A stretch of 41,453 nucleotides of DNA from an uncultured Carboxylicivirga sp. (GCA_947491945.1 CANLLN010000036.1:1-41453), one strand, 5' to 3'. Positions 1 through 10,400 are shown, counted from the first letter of the stretch. The notes: a model not told the origin generated them from the sequence alone. Numbers and translations are program-made.

Positions 1-1374
1 TACGCTTTCTGTTTTTAGCTCACTGCCATCCCAATCTTCGAAACGCACGCTATAGGTATTAATCGTATATTGAGCCGCTACGGTTAATGCTGTCGTAACG
101 TTATCAAATGCGATGTCCCAACCCGTAAAGGTATAACCAACACGTGTTGGATTTGCTGGGGCCGTGGCTGATGAGCCATGAGGAACTCCCTCTCTCTTTA
201 GTATCTCACCGTCCCAATCTTTAAAAACAACTGAATGACCTGGTTCATACATAGCTTTCACAATCATATCGGCAACAACATTATCATAACTTGCATCCCA
301 GCCTATGAAAGCAAAATTAGCACGTATCGGGTCTGCTGGAGCAACTGCCGAGGATCCTTGTTCTACCTTTACAGATTCAATCAAAGTGTCATCATAATCT
401 ACAAATGTAACAGTGTGGATAACTACAGCATCACCATACACGGCATAACTACTATAAAATCCCGTCATCTCAGTAACGATCTTACTATTTTGATCCTTCC
501 ACACTTCATTTTTAAATCCTAAAACATCTGCAGGCAAGTCTATTACAGTCAGATTATCATTATAATCAAATGCCTGAGCACCAATAGATGATATCGAATT
601 GGGAATAGTAAATTGACTAAAATCATTACTGTAAAAAGCCTTATCTCCGATAGACGTTACTGAATTGGGAATGGTAACATTAGTAAGACGGTTGCTATGA
701 AACACAGCTTCCTCAATAGTAGTTATTGAAGAAGGAATAGTGACACTGGTTAATTTGTTGTAAGAAAATGCCCCTTTCCCAATAAAAGTAACTGTAGCGG
801 GGATGATTATACTTGTTAACTCATTTGAAGTAAATGCGTTATTTCCAATCCTATTCACTGAAGCAGGAATGGTAACATTACTTAAGTGATTAAAAGTAAA
901 AACACCGTCGCCAATTTCAGTAATAGAATTACTAATAGTAACACTACTTAAATTGCTATGTCCAAAAGCATAATTCCCAAGTGTAACAACAGAATTAGGT
1001 ATGGTAAGACTTCTTATACCCGTGCGATAAAAAGCACTCGCCCCAATAGTGCTTAGCGAAGTGGGCAATGTCATATATTGCAAATTAGTATTATCTCTAA
1101 ATGCACTATTCCCTATTGAGGTAATAGTATTTGGAAAAACGACTTTCATTAAAGGCCCGGCATCAGCTTTAGCAAAAGCATTATCCCCGATTACTCTAAC
1201 TTCTACTCCACTAAAACTATCTGGAATTTTAATCTGAAATTCACCGGTATCATAGTATTTTATTATTGTACCGGTGGCAGCATCAAAGTCTACATCATCA
1301 ATCGTTAGAGTATATTGCCCTTTTACTGCCAATGAGCAGATTAGCAATAACGTTAGTACGTAATTTTTTTTCAT
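1..1374 (-). CDS. BspA-like leucine-rich-repeat surface protein with beta-grasp (Flg_new) repeats, C-terminus cut by window edge
   Basis: An open frame of 458 codons runs from the ATG at 1374 to the left edge without a stop, so the gene is partial. A signal peptide (MKKNYVLTLLLICSLAVKGQ) opens the protein. Residues about 75-285 are repeats of roughly 23 residues of the LRR_5/BspA type, with phrases such as LTSVTIPSSITTIEEAVF and SVTSIGDKAF. From about residue 320 there are InlB B-repeat/Flg_new-like beta-grasp units (VTFVDYDD, VVFKDWDG, VRFEDWDG, each followed by a GYTFTGWD-type stretch in the complete units). BspA-like proteins in this phylum are typically secreted adhesins or surface binders. 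The C-terminus, where a T9SS sorting tail would be expected, is outside the window. It is not part of a Sus-type operon here. The family call is secure; the function is inferred. Confidence 0.85.
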   Translation of the reverse strand, partial: MKKNYVLTLLLICSLAVKGQYTLTIDDVDFDAATGTIIKYYDTGEFQIKIPDSFSGVEVRVIGDNAFAKADAGPLMKVVFPNTITSIGNSAFRDNTNLQYMTLPTSLSTIGASAFYRTGIRSLTIPNSVVTLGNYAFGHSNLSSVTISNSITEIGDGVFTFNHLSNVTIPASVNRIGNNAFTSNELTSIIIPATVTFIGKGAFSYNKLTSVTIPSSITTIEEAVFHSNRLTNVTIPNSVTSIGDKAFYSNDFSQFTIPNSISSIGAQAFDYNDNLTVIDLPADVLGFKNEVWKDQNSKIVTEMTGFYSSYAVYGDAVVIHTVTFVDYDDTLIESVKVEQGSSAVAPADPIRANFAFIGWDASYDNVVADMIVKAMYEPGHSVVFKDWDGEILKREGVPHGSSATAPANPTRVGYTFTGWDIAFDNVTTALTVAAQYTINTYSVRFEDWDGSELKTESV

Positions 1375-1933
1375 AGCTAAAAATTGGTTTATATTTATCT
1401 TGTTAAGTTCGGATTATTGTAATGGAGTATTAATAAATCTTATTTACACCGAGTTATCATTTATACAGCACATGCAATCGATTCAATTTATTACGCGAGA
1501 ATCTAATTATTCATCAAGTAACCAATCAAAACATACACAATACAGCCGTACCTAAATGTTTAATCATTACAATTTCCTTTTTTTGATTCCACCCCTTATG
1601 ATTCTCCCCTTGGGTGTCTATAACTGATTAGCGAATGCTAAATTAATTGATTTGACAGGAGAGCTTGCTCTGTATTGATAGATGCATATTATAAGTTGAC
1701 CAAATGGGTAGATGACTTGAGATTCATAGAGGTAGCTTTAATAAAGATGAAACGTGAAATCTATCAACACCGAAAAAGAAACTGTAATAATAACTAAGCC
1801 GGAGAGATCACAGTTAAATAGTAATAGGAGGCAAACCATAATCTAGGCATACTGCCATACTACAAGAAGATCAATCAATTAGAAATACTACGGTCGGTTC
1901 TGCATGCGCTGAAACCGACCGTAGATATATTAG
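1375..1933. other. Intergenic region between two surface-protein genes
   Basis: About 560 AT-rich bases lie between the start of the BspA-like gene and the stop of the GLUG-repeat gene. Apart from the inverted repeat at 1888-1924, I see no supported gene, repeat or clear promoter. A 48-codon open stretch on the plus strand (1651-1797) has no good start and no recognisable family. Confidence 0.6.
1888..1924 (-). terminator. Hairpin terminator of the GLUG-repeat gene
   Basis: A perfect 12-bp inverted repeat (CTACGGTCGGTT at 1888-1899 and its complement at 1913-1924) encloses a 13-base loop, 10 bases beyond the GLUG gene stop. On the minus transcript it is followed by T-rich sequence (TATTTCTAATTG) rather than a clean U-run, so termination is likely but may be inefficient. 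Confidence 0.65.
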
Positions 1934-4288
1934 TTAGTGCTTTTTAATAAATATCGTACTTCTACTATTATTGCTATCCGAAACAACCAGCGTGTAAGTA
2001 CCATTTGACAAGTTATGTATTGGTATATCTTTTATACCAGAACCTTCCTGCTGAACTCGTCCATTCATATCAATAATAACATAAGTGAATGGAGTTTGGT
2101 ATCCTTTTACATTAATTACCGAGGCGGCTGGATTTGGATATACATCAATGCTTAGTTCAGGATTCACCGGGTTGACCCAGGATGGGTTGCATGAACCTGT
2201 GTGCATTCCATCCTGCCATAATAAAAATGGATATCCATTGTTAAACTCCGGATTTATTTTCCAATGATCAAGTGTGCCATTTTCACTTTCCCCGGCAAAA
2301 TCCCATGCCTTTGAAGTAAAAGTGCACATGTTCTTCATCATTTCGGAACTGTAGGCTATCCCATCACCTACTTTAGAGTAATCGGCAATGGTGTTATCAA
2401 ACAAACAATTGCGCATGGAAAATTCAGTACGTGACCCAATAAAACCACCCACATTGGCACCTTCGGGGCATTCGATGGTGCTGGCACTATAACAATGCTC
2501 GGTGAGTCCATCGGTATGTCCCCACCCCACAAAGCCACCAATAGAAGAAGCTGAGGCGGCTTTGATGGTGGTTCGGGCATAAGAATTTTTGATGGTTGTG
2601 CTCAGAAAACCCACAAATCCACCTACGATGGATTCTCCTTGAACACTGCCCAGCGCATAACAATGACTCAATTCAGAACCTCCAAAGCAACCCGCAAAAC
2701 CACCAATATCGCTGAAATCGGAATACACATTACAGTTTGCATAGCAATTGTAAATAGATGCATTCCACTTTGCGTATCCGACAAAACCGCCCACAAATCC
2801 ATCGTAAGCAGTTCCGCCTGTCACGTTTCCTTCCGAAAAGCAGTTTTCCACACTTGCCTCTGCGATATTGGCAGCAAAAATGGCCGTGCTACTGCCTCCT
2901 ACCACCCGGCCGTTAGTAAGGCCCAGGTTTTTAACATGTCCCGACTTAATCAGTCCAAAAAATCCGATATTAGATTCTTCCGGACGATAAATGTATACTG
3001 AATCAATTGTAAATCCCTGTCCGTCGTATACTCCGCTAAAGCCATTGGCTGTTATGGTTCCATTGCTATTCTTTATGTATTCCCCTATTGGTCGATAGCC
3101 CAAAGGAAGCAGTGGGGTTTTGTTGTTGTTATCGTGATCGCCATAATTCCATGTCTGAGATTTACTAAGATTAATTGAGCACATTTGAATAAAATGTTTA
3201 TCCCATACACCCGGGTTTTGCGAGATCCATTTCAGGTGACAGGCATTTTCTACTTGATATGGATTTTCTACTGTCCCGTCGCCTTGAATAGACAGCTCAG
3301 GATAAAAACAGCAATCATCTAGATTAGCTGTACTTTCAAACCCTTGCCACCATAAAAAGGGGTAGCCATCGTTTACCAATGGATTCATTCCCCAAATGCC
3401 CTTACTGTTGTTGATAGTTTCGTGCATAAAATCCCATCCTGCTTCCAGATAAGTACAAGATTGCTGCAAGTCGTATGTGCTCCGTGCTGTAATGAAAGTA
3501 AGATTATCTCCGGCGACATCTGTATTGTAAAACGAATTTATAATATTATAATATACACTACCCGATAATTGAGGCGAATTGTTGGTTGAGGAAGAAACCA
3601 CGCTGTAGCAATTGGTTATCTGGCTTTGAGAACCCGATGCTAACAAGCCGTCCGATCTACCTTCAGCAATATTACCCCGTGCGTAACAGTTGGTTATGTT
3701 AGAGTAATTTAATTCACCTGTCAAAAGTCCACAATCATATCCTTTTAGCTCGCCCGAAGCATAGCAATAACTTATATCGGTTTTGTTCGCGGTGCCTATA
3801 ATACCCCCTACATAATTTCCACCAATGATGATAAGGTCATTAAGACCTAACCTGGTGATAGAGGCCTCTCTTGTATTTCCGAATAAACCAAGAGCATAGG
3901 CATCAGGGTTATGCATATACACATTACTTATGGTGAAACCGCCACCATCATAATGACCCATAAAAGCCACAGAGGAAAAGTTGAAATATCCAATGGGTGG
4001 AAAGCCCATGGGAACATCCGCGGTGCCCGGGTCATTGTCATGATCATACGGATGCCAACTATGGCTCGGACTTGCATCAATGTTTGCTGTTTGCAAAAAA
4101 TACTTATTCCATGTGTCCTCATTTTGACTGATCCAGTAGAGGTTTTCGAGAGATGTAATGAGATATGGATTAGATTGTGATCCATCACCTGAAGCTGGAG
4201 CGATAGCGGTTTGCGCCTGTAAGCCAGAGGTAAACAATAGTAAAACGAGGATAGCAATATATCCAAAAGCAGCTATTTTTCGCATCAT
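1934..4288 (-). CDS. GLUG-repeat surface protein with type IX secretion sorting domain
   Basis: The frame is open from 4372, but its upstream codon there is TTG. I place the start at the ATG at 4288, because MMRKIAAFGYIAILVLLLF begins a normal signal peptide ending LQAQ; this gives 784 aa. The body is two related modules, each opening with a G(D/S)G-(S/E)NPY phrase and a (Y/K)WISQN motif and containing a PIG-(YDG)GGFTI segment. GLUG-type units follow (GGFVGYAK, GGFAGCFGG, GGFVGFLS, GGFVGWGH, GGFIGSRT). The last 75 residues (SIDVYPNPAASVINVKG ... GTYTLVVSDS) are a type A T9SS C-terminal sorting domain, so the mature protein should be exported and anchored or released at the surface. GLUG proteins are often adhesin- or peptidase-associated; no catalytic motif is visible. 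It appears monocistronic. Confidence 0.85.
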   Translation of the reverse strand: MMRKIAAFGYIAILVLLLFTSGLQAQTAIAPASGDGSQSNPYLITSLENLYWISQNEDTWNKYFLQTANIDASPSHSWHPYDHDNDPGTADVPMGFPPIGYFNFSSVAFMGHYDGGGFTISNVYMHNPDAYALGLFGNTREASITRLGLNDLIIIGGNYVGGIIGTANKTDISYCYASGELKGYDCGLLTGELNYSNITNCYARGNIAEGRSDGLLASGSQSQITNCYSVVSSSTNNSPQLSGSVYYNIINSFYNTDVAGDNLTFITARSTYDLQQSCTYLEAGWDFMHETINNSKGIWGMNPLVNDGYPFLWWQGFESTANLDDCCFYPELSIQGDGTVENPYQVENACHLKWISQNPGVWDKHFIQMCSINLSKSQTWNYGDHDNNNKTPLLPLGYRPIGEYIKNSNGTITANGFSGVYDGQGFTIDSVYIYRPEESNIGFFGLIKSGHVKNLGLTNGRVVGGSSTAIFAANIAEASVENCFSEGNVTGGTAYDGFVGGFVGYAKWNASIYNCYANCNVYSDFSDIGGFAGCFGGSELSHCYALGSVQGESIVGGFVGFLSTTIKNSYARTTIKAASASSIGGFVGWGHTDGLTEHCYSASTIECPEGANVGGFIGSRTEFSMRNCLFDNTIADYSKVGDGIAYSSEMMKNMCTFTSKAWDFAGESENGTLDHWKINPEFNNGYPFLLWQDGMHTGSCNPSWVNPVNPELSIDVYPNPAASVINVKGYQTPFTYVIIDMNGRVQQEGSGIKDIPIHNLSNGTYTLVVSDSNNSRSTIFIKKH

Positions 4289-4637
4289 GGTAATTTTAAA
4301 TAAAACGTGAATGTTATTACATTTTGTTAATATAAAAAACACTATACGCCAATTACTTCCATAAGGATACAAAAATCACCAACTATTATCTAAAAATCAT
4401 TTATTGATAACCGAAAAGTAAATAAAATAGTATTAGCATTCTTATATTAGCCCCATAAATCCATTCGCAACACAGATCCTTTACCTCATCATTACACCAT
4501 TTTTGTTCAGCGTGTTAAATAATAATTCCTTTAACAAAACCTGGTAGAGCGTTCAAGATATTTTACGGTACTGCTCTTTATCACAAGACACTTAATAAAA
4601 GACTCTTCCATAGATGGTTAATTAACATGGGACTTAC

Positions 4638-4665
4638 CAAACTTAGTACTGGCCTCCCTAATCAA
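4638..4665 (-). promoter_or_regulatory. Candidate promoter for the GLUG-repeat gene
   Basis: On the minus strand TAAGTTTG (4638-4645) matches the Bacteroidota -7 consensus TAnnTTTG, with a TTG (4663-4665) 17 bases upstream as a -33 element. It lies immediately beyond the GH16 terminator, where a new unit should begin. The distance to the start codon (about 350 bases) is long, which lowers confidence. Confidence 0.4.
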
Positions 4666-4673
4666 TAAAATGC

Positions 4674-4713
4674 AAAAAAGAAGCTTATCCTTAGTATTGA
4701 TCCAAGAATAAGC
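4674..4713 (-). terminator. Intrinsic terminator of the SusC-SusD-GH16 operon
   Basis: A 10-bp stem (minus strand GCTTATTCTT with AAGGATAAGC, one G-U pair; plus-strand arms 4683-4692 and 4704-4713) with an 11-base loop is followed by CTTCTTTTTTGC. It begins 15 bases past the GH16 stop and has the form of a rho-independent terminator. Confidence 0.8.
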
Positions 4714-4727
4714 CTTTATCTTTTTGT

Positions 4728-5687
4728 TTAATGAGTACAACAGGCCTTGACCGCCTCGTTGGTTCTACCCTCATCTTGTTTCTTACCATTATAGGTACCT
4801 GTGGCATCCTGGTATACACGAACATAATCAATTTCATACTGTAAAGGAAAAGTAGTGTCGGTGGGGTCACCACCATTGGATCCCAGGGCCAGGTTAAGCA
4901 GGAGATATTGCTCTTCGGTAAAGGGTCGGTATCCATCCGGATTAATGGTTTCGTCCAGTGATGTGCGATTCAGCAGGTAATCATCGAGGTAAAGTTCAAT
5001 GGCAGTAGGTGTCCACTCCATGCGCCAGATATGGTATTTATTGGTCCAATCAGGATCTTTATCGGTAAAAAAAGATATAGCCTGATAAAACTCATCCCAT
5101 TTGGCAACATGTTTTTGACCTGTACCCCAGGCCACATTGGCTAAGATGGATGGAGAGCCATTTTTGATATAAAACTCCATAATATCAATTTCGCCATTGT
5201 CGGGCCATCCCTTTTGCGGATTGATACCAAGCAGCCAGATGGCCGGCCAGGAGCCAAGCTCGGTAGGTATTTTGGCACGTATTTCAAAGCGGCCATATTT
5301 CCAGCTGTGCTTATCCTTTGTGATTACACAGGCGGATGTAAATTCAATATTCTCGCGATGACGAGCCCAATCGGGTAATTTATCCGATCCGTATTGAGGG
5401 TTTGGCTTATTCACCCTTCGCCCTTCGAGTACCAGACGATTATCTGCACAAAAAGCATTGTCAGGCTGATACCACTGCAACTCACGATTTCGAACGAATC
5501 CTTCCTCGTAGGACCAGTTATCAGACTTAGGTTTACCGGGGATATTGAACTCATCGTGCCACACAAGTTTCTTACCATCTACCTGCTGTGGTGCAGGTCT
5601 GACATCGGGCTTGTAAGGATTTGTCTGAGCAAGTCCAAGCTGTGCTGCAAAGCACATAATAATGAGATTAATTAATTTTATTTTCAT
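4728..5687 (-). CDS. GH16 endo-beta-glucanase (laminarinase type)
   Basis: This 319-aa protein has a signal peptide (MKIKLINLIIMCFAAQLGLA, cut before QT) and one glycoside hydrolase family 16 domain filling most of the rest. The catalytic ExDxxE motif is intact: E166-I-D168-I-M-E171, within NGEIDIMEF. It is preceded by the substrate-cleft phrase GSWPAIWLLG (145-154) and followed late in the fold by YEIDYVRVYQ. The uninterrupted EIDIME form is typical of beta-1,3- and mixed-linkage glucanases. Laminarin or a similar beta-glucan is therefore the best guess, but GH16 also covers agarases and porphyranases, so the substrate is not proven. No lipobox is present, so it is probably periplasmic or secreted. 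A tail of about 28 residues after the fold ends in KACCTH, which is unusual. It is the last gene of the HTCS-linked operon, 146 bases after susD and separated from it by a long hairpin. Confidence 0.9.
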   Translation of the reverse strand: MKIKLINLIIMCFAAQLGLAQTNPYKPDVRPAPQQVDGKKLVWHDEFNIPGKPKSDNWSYEEGFVRNRELQWYQPDNAFCADNRLVLEGRRVNKPNPQYGSDKLPDWARHRENIEFTSACVITKDKHSWKYGRFEIRAKIPTELGSWPAIWLLGINPQKGWPDNGEIDIMEFYIKNGSPSILANVAWGTGQKHVAKWDEFYQAISFFTDKDPDWTNKYHIWRMEWTPTAIELYLDDYLLNRTSLDETINPDGYRPFTEEQYLLLNLALGSNGGDPTDTTFPLQYEIDYVRVYQDATGTYNGKKQDEGRTNEAVKACCTH

Positions 5688-5763
5688 TCAATACATTTTA
5701 ATAAGAACTAACGCTTAAGGATGATGGATCAACTATTGGTGGCATTATGAAAATGTATTAAAT

Positions 5764-5801
5764 ACTTATCGGACGACTATGTCTATAGTCATCCGATAAG
5801 T
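5764..5801 (-). promoter_or_regulatory. Long intra-operon hairpin between susD and GH16
   Basis: ACTTATCGGA/TCCGATAAGT (10 bp), one mismatch and GACTAT/ATAGTC (6 bp) enclose a four-base loop. It lies between the SusD stop and the GH16 start and lacks a U-run on either strand. It could stabilise or partly attenuate the message so that susCD mRNA exceeds GH16 mRNA. Confidence 0.6.
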
Positions 5802-5833
5802 CACATACTTAACCACTCATCAATTCGATGTTA

Positions 5834-7429
5834 TTATTTCCACAACGGATGTTGATCAATATTTTTATTGGCGTCTACTTCAGCCAGAGGAATGGGCCAA
5901 ACATATTCCTTCTCGCCACGGTAGTTACGCTGCTCATAAAGGAAGTATTGGTGGATACCCGAAAAGAGGCTGCGCTCAGCTTCAATATTATCCACCGCCT
6001 GCTTTAGCTCTTTCCAGCGATACAGGTCAAACAGACGCAAACCTTCAAAAGCGGTCTCTACTCTTCGCTCGTGCTTAATCAAGGCCAGTAAAGCATCACG
6101 ATCGAGCGCTGTACCCTCCACTTCTTCCACCGATGGCATATCCACACGGGCACGCACCTCGTTAATAAGGTGGGTTACATCGGCATATACATAGTCTCCT
6201 TTCTGCACCATGGCTTCGGCCAGTGACAGTAACACTTCAGCATAGCGGATGACATAAAAATCCTGTCCACTATCCCATGAATCACTTGAAGATTGAAAAG
6301 GATCAAAATATTTATAAACATAAACCGTTGACCGTGAAGCAGCCGCACCACCATAAAACTCAGCAGTGTTATTGCCCCATTTCATGCCCGGCACAAATAA
6401 AGTCGCCTTTAAGCGTGGGTCGCGGTTATTGTAGCGCAGGGCGTCGGGACGGTTATTCTGCAAGTCATTCTCTCCTTCTTCATACAACGGCGATTGGTGG
6501 GTTGGCAATCCATCGGTGCAATGGTAGGCTTTGGCCAGGTCAAGCGATCCATTGATGGCTTCCAATGGTGTATCCCAGTGGGCAGCAAAAGATGATCCCT
6601 CTTTTAGTCCGGGGCCCTCGAAGCGCACACCAAATATTACCTCATTATCAGCCTCACCCTCACGAGTAAACAAAGCAGCATAATCATCGGCCAGGTCGTA
6701 GCCCAGCGTCATCACCTTATTATAATATTCAATGGCTACTTCCCATTTTTCATTGTAGAGCGCAACACGGCCCAGCAGACTCCAGGCAGCTCCTCGGGTA
6801 ATATGTCCGCGACTCTCGGGCTCAACAGGTAGTGCATCGGCGGCCTCTTTGAGGTCTGTGATGATGGCATCTACAATGGTAGCACGATCTGTTTTGCCAG
6901 TCTCAGCCTCATCCATACCACGATCCTGTGTTAGAAAAGGTACATCCTGATAGGTCATCGTAAGATTCAGATACATAAGGGCTCGAATAGCAATCGCTTC
7001 TGCCTTATAGGTAGCCTTTTTTGAAGCATCCATATCAATACCTTCAATGCGAGTTATTAGCGCATTACAGCGATTAATAACTTCATAGCTTGCCTTCCAG
7101 AAATCACCCACCTGCCAACTGCTGGGCGTATGAATACCATTGGTGATATCATAACCGGCCATCCAGCCGTCCCAGTTAAAGTGACCACCGTTGTCGGTCA
7201 TGGCATCCATAAAGAAAAAGCCATTTTCCCAGGGGCCTCCGTTATACAGAAAACCATTCTGCAAGCCATCATAACAGGCCGCCAGTCCCATCATTGCATC
7301 TTCGGGTGTTTGCCAGAAGGTTTCATTCGATGAGCCCGTCAGTGATTTTTTATCCAGAAAATCATCGCTACAGCTCCAGCTGATTAACGAAAGTAAAAGG
7401 GCGAAATATAATAAATTATGTCTTTTCAT
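5834..7429 (-). CDS. SusD/RagB-family outer-membrane lipoprotein (HTCS-linked locus)
   Basis: This 531-aa protein carries a lipoprotein signal (MKRHNLLYFALLLSLISWSC, lipid cysteine C20) followed by SDDFLDKK, the usual SusD N-terminus. The SusD-like N-terminal region (ETFWQTPEDAMMGLAACYDGLQ, then helical TPR-like repeats) is followed by the RagB/SusD C-terminal domain with the familiar ending ERRVETAFEGLRLFDLYRWKEL and a YVWPIPLAEVDAN motif. SusD proteins cap the SusC transporter and bind ligand at the cell surface. Only 13 bases separate it from the upstream susC, so the two are certainly co-transcribed. The GH16 partner downstream suggests a beta-glucan oligosaccharide ligand. Confidence 0.95.
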   Translation of the reverse strand: MKRHNLLYFALLLSLISWSCSDDFLDKKSLTGSSNETFWQTPEDAMMGLAACYDGLQNGFLYNGGPWENGFFFMDAMTDNGGHFNWDGWMAGYDITNGIHTPSSWQVGDFWKASYEVINRCNALITRIEGIDMDASKKATYKAEAIAIRALMYLNLTMTYQDVPFLTQDRGMDEAETGKTDRATIVDAIITDLKEAADALPVEPESRGHITRGAAWSLLGRVALYNEKWEVAIEYYNKVMTLGYDLADDYAALFTREGEADNEVIFGVRFEGPGLKEGSSFAAHWDTPLEAINGSLDLAKAYHCTDGLPTHQSPLYEEGENDLQNNRPDALRYNNRDPRLKATLFVPGMKWGNNTAEFYGGAAASRSTVYVYKYFDPFQSSSDSWDSGQDFYVIRYAEVLLSLAEAMVQKGDYVYADVTHLINEVRARVDMPSVEEVEGTALDRDALLALIKHERRVETAFEGLRLFDLYRWKELKQAVDNIEAERSLFSGIHQYFLYEQRNYRGEKEYVWPIPLAEVDANKNIDQHPLWK

Positions 7430-7442
7430 TATTTAATAGTCT

Positions 7443-10400
7443 TTAAAATGAAACATTTACACCAAAGGAGAAAGTCTGTGTATTCGGGTGCACATCATTG
7501 CGCATATCACCACTTGTCTTTTCCGGATCAAAATTATCAAGGCTGGTAAATGTTAATAAGTTCGAACCGGCCACATAAGCGCGTAAGGACTGCACACCTA
7601 ATCCACTGAGTAGCTCAGGCTTAAAATTATAACCTATCTCCAGCGACTTCAAACGCAGGTAGTCGGCCTTGGTGAGCCAAAATGATGAATACTTATCGTT
7701 ATTGGTTTCACCCAGGCGTGGCATGGATCCGTCGGTGTTATCAGACGAATAGCGATCGAGCCAGCGGGTAGTCATGTTACCGCCGTTGGACAGGGTGGTT
7801 TGCTCCCAGTTATAACGGTCGATACCGCCAACACCTTGCCAAAACATACTCAAATCGAAGTTCTTATAGCTAAAGCCCAGGTTAATACCATACTGAAATT
7901 TAGGGAATGGATTACCGATAATCATACGGTCATCGTCATTAATATTACCATCACCGTTCACATCTTCATACATAATATCGCCAAGTTGCGGTGCATTACC
8001 ATATTGGGTAATCACGGTTTCAACTCCATCAACAACAGTAGTGCGTTGCAGATCGGCCTCGGTGCGGTAAAGACCTAAAGACTTCAGTCCGTAATAAGAA
8101 TTAATAGCATATCCTTCGCGATTCACGGTGTTAAAACCATAATCGGCAATCCCCTTGTTATCAACAATCTCGTTATCTACCGATGACAGGTTAAAACCCA
8201 CTTGCCAACTAAAGTCGTTTTTTATTTCGCGATAATTAGCCGCCAGCTCCCAACCACGGTTGCGCACTACCCCAGCATTTTGATAGGGTGCTGACAAAGC
8301 GCCCAGGAATGATGGTGGCATGGCCAGGCGCAGTAGGATGTCAGAAGTTTCTTTATTAAACCAATCGGCTGTAAGGGTAAGCTTATTATCGAAGAAGGCG
8401 GCATCCAAACCAATATCAGTAATGGCTGTTGTTTCCCACTTCAGTTTATCATTGGCAATATTAGGCTTTTTCAATCCGGCGGCCAGGTTATCGCCAAAAT
8501 AATAATTGGCTCCCACAATCAGCGACTGCATATAGGCATAGTTACCAATTTCCTGGTTACCTAACTTACCCCAGCTACCGCGCAGCTTCAAGGCTGTAAG
8601 GAAATCGAGGTTTTCCATAAAACTTTCTCGGTCGATATTCCAGCCCACTGAGAAAGATGGGAAGGTAGCATAACGGTTTGCTTTGGGCATACGCGAAGAA
8701 CCATCATGGCGAATATTCATCTCAAACAGATATTTTGAGTTGAAATTATAGCCCACGCGTCCGAAGAAGGACTGCAAACTATTTTCGTAGGCCGAGCCTG
8801 ACACTGTAGGGTTAACAGAACCTCCGTCGAGTTCATAAATATTGTTAGTTGGGAAGCCTTCGATGGAAGCCGATCCCAAATCGGTGCGCGACTGCTGTGT
8901 GGAGTGCCCCACCATAACAGTTAGATCATGCTCGCCAAGGTCTACCTGATAATCGAAAACATTCTCATTCAATATGGTAGAAGTCTTTACATACGAATCT
9001 GCTAATCGGTTGGTCTTATCCTCGGCCAGCACATTGCCATTAACATCATACTTTTTGCTGGTAGGCTTAAAGGCTGAAACATCCTGACGGTATAGTTTAT
9101 ACGCCAGGTTAGTTCTGAAACTAAGATTTTTCAGGATATCGACCTTTGCAAAAGCTTTACCGTCGAAATGCGTCTGCTCCTGAGTTTTGTTACCCGCGTA
9201 AATATCATGAATAGGATTCTTGAAAATAGTGTGCGACAAGGAGGTACCATCCATATAGGCATAATGACCATTACTATATTTCACCGGCACGGTAGGACGT
9301 GTAAACCAGGTAATCATGCGCATCAAACCCTCGCCGGACACCGACGTTAAGGGCTCCTGAACATCTTGCTTGCTACCCGACACGTTTAGCCCAAAAGTAA
9401 GGATGCCTACCTGCGAGTCGATATTAGAGCGAAAACCGTAACGTTTACTACCGGTATTCAGCATTATACCATCCTGGTCGCTGTACTGGGTAGAAAACAT
9501 ATAACGCGTATGCTCATTACCTCCGCGCATCGACAGGTGATGCTGATGCATGGGTGCCGTACGAAACATCTCATCCAGCCAATCGGTATTGGCAAAATTA
9601 TCAGGGTCAGATCCGTCATTTAGCTTCTGAATCATTTCAGGTGTGTAAATATCAGCACCCTTGGCTTCGTTAAAAGCGACGGCCCAGTCGGCGCTATTCA
9701 AATAATCGGCCAATACTGTAGGGCGCTGAATAGCCACACTACCGGCATAGCTAATGGTAGGCTTTTGATTCTGCCCGCGCTTGGTGGTGATTAAGATCAC
9801 ACCATTGGCAGCACGCACCCCGTAGATAGAGGCAGAGGCGGCATCTTTTAGTACCGATACATTTTCTATGTCGTTAGGGCCAATCTGCGACATCTGCGAC
9901 ACGGTGCTCTCCACCCCATCGATTAACACCATGGGGTCGTTGTTATCGCTAAGGGTACCAATACCACGGATGCGAATCTGCGGACTGTCCTTACCGGCCT
10001 GACCCCCATTGTTGGTAAGTACTACTCCGGGCAAGCGACCCTGCAGCATATTGGCTGTGTTGGCCACCGGTGTATTCACCACATCATCGAACTTAACAGC
10101 GGCAACCGACCCTGTTAGGTTCACTTTTTTCTGAGAACCGTAGCCCACCACTACCACTTCATCCATGCCAATGTTTTCAGCTTCCAGCACCACATTAAGG
10201 CGCGACTGACCAGCGACAGCTGCTTCAGTGGTTTTCATTCCAATAAAAGAGAATACCAATACTGCATCATCGCCCTGAAGCGTGAAAGCATAATTACCAT
10301 CAAAATCGGTGATGGTACCGTTTGTTGTGCCTTTCTCCAGCACCGTTACTCCCGGAACAGGCTCGCCGGCCTTGTCTTTCACATTACCGGAAATACTTAG

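Larger units (their letters stand above)
4289..4727. other. Intergenic region between GLUG gene and GH16 gene
   Basis: This stretch of 439 bases holds the GH16 terminator (4674-4713) and a TAAGTTTG promoter-like box (4638-4645). The remaining roughly 350 bases towards the GLUG gene are AT-rich and would form a long leader if that promoter is used. No small gene is supported. Confidence 0.55.

Noticed and set aside
600-1250. Periodic DNA similarity about every 69 bases, resembling a repeat array
   Set aside because: It follows the reading frame of leucine-rich repeats and has no constant direct repeats with unique spacers, so it is not CRISPR or a non-coding array.
1651-1797. 48-codon plus-strand stretch with a plausible helical translation (AYYKLTKWVDDLRFIEVALIKMK)
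   Set aside because: No start codon in a sensible place, short, and no recognised family; it could be a degraded gene fragment, but the evidence is too thin.
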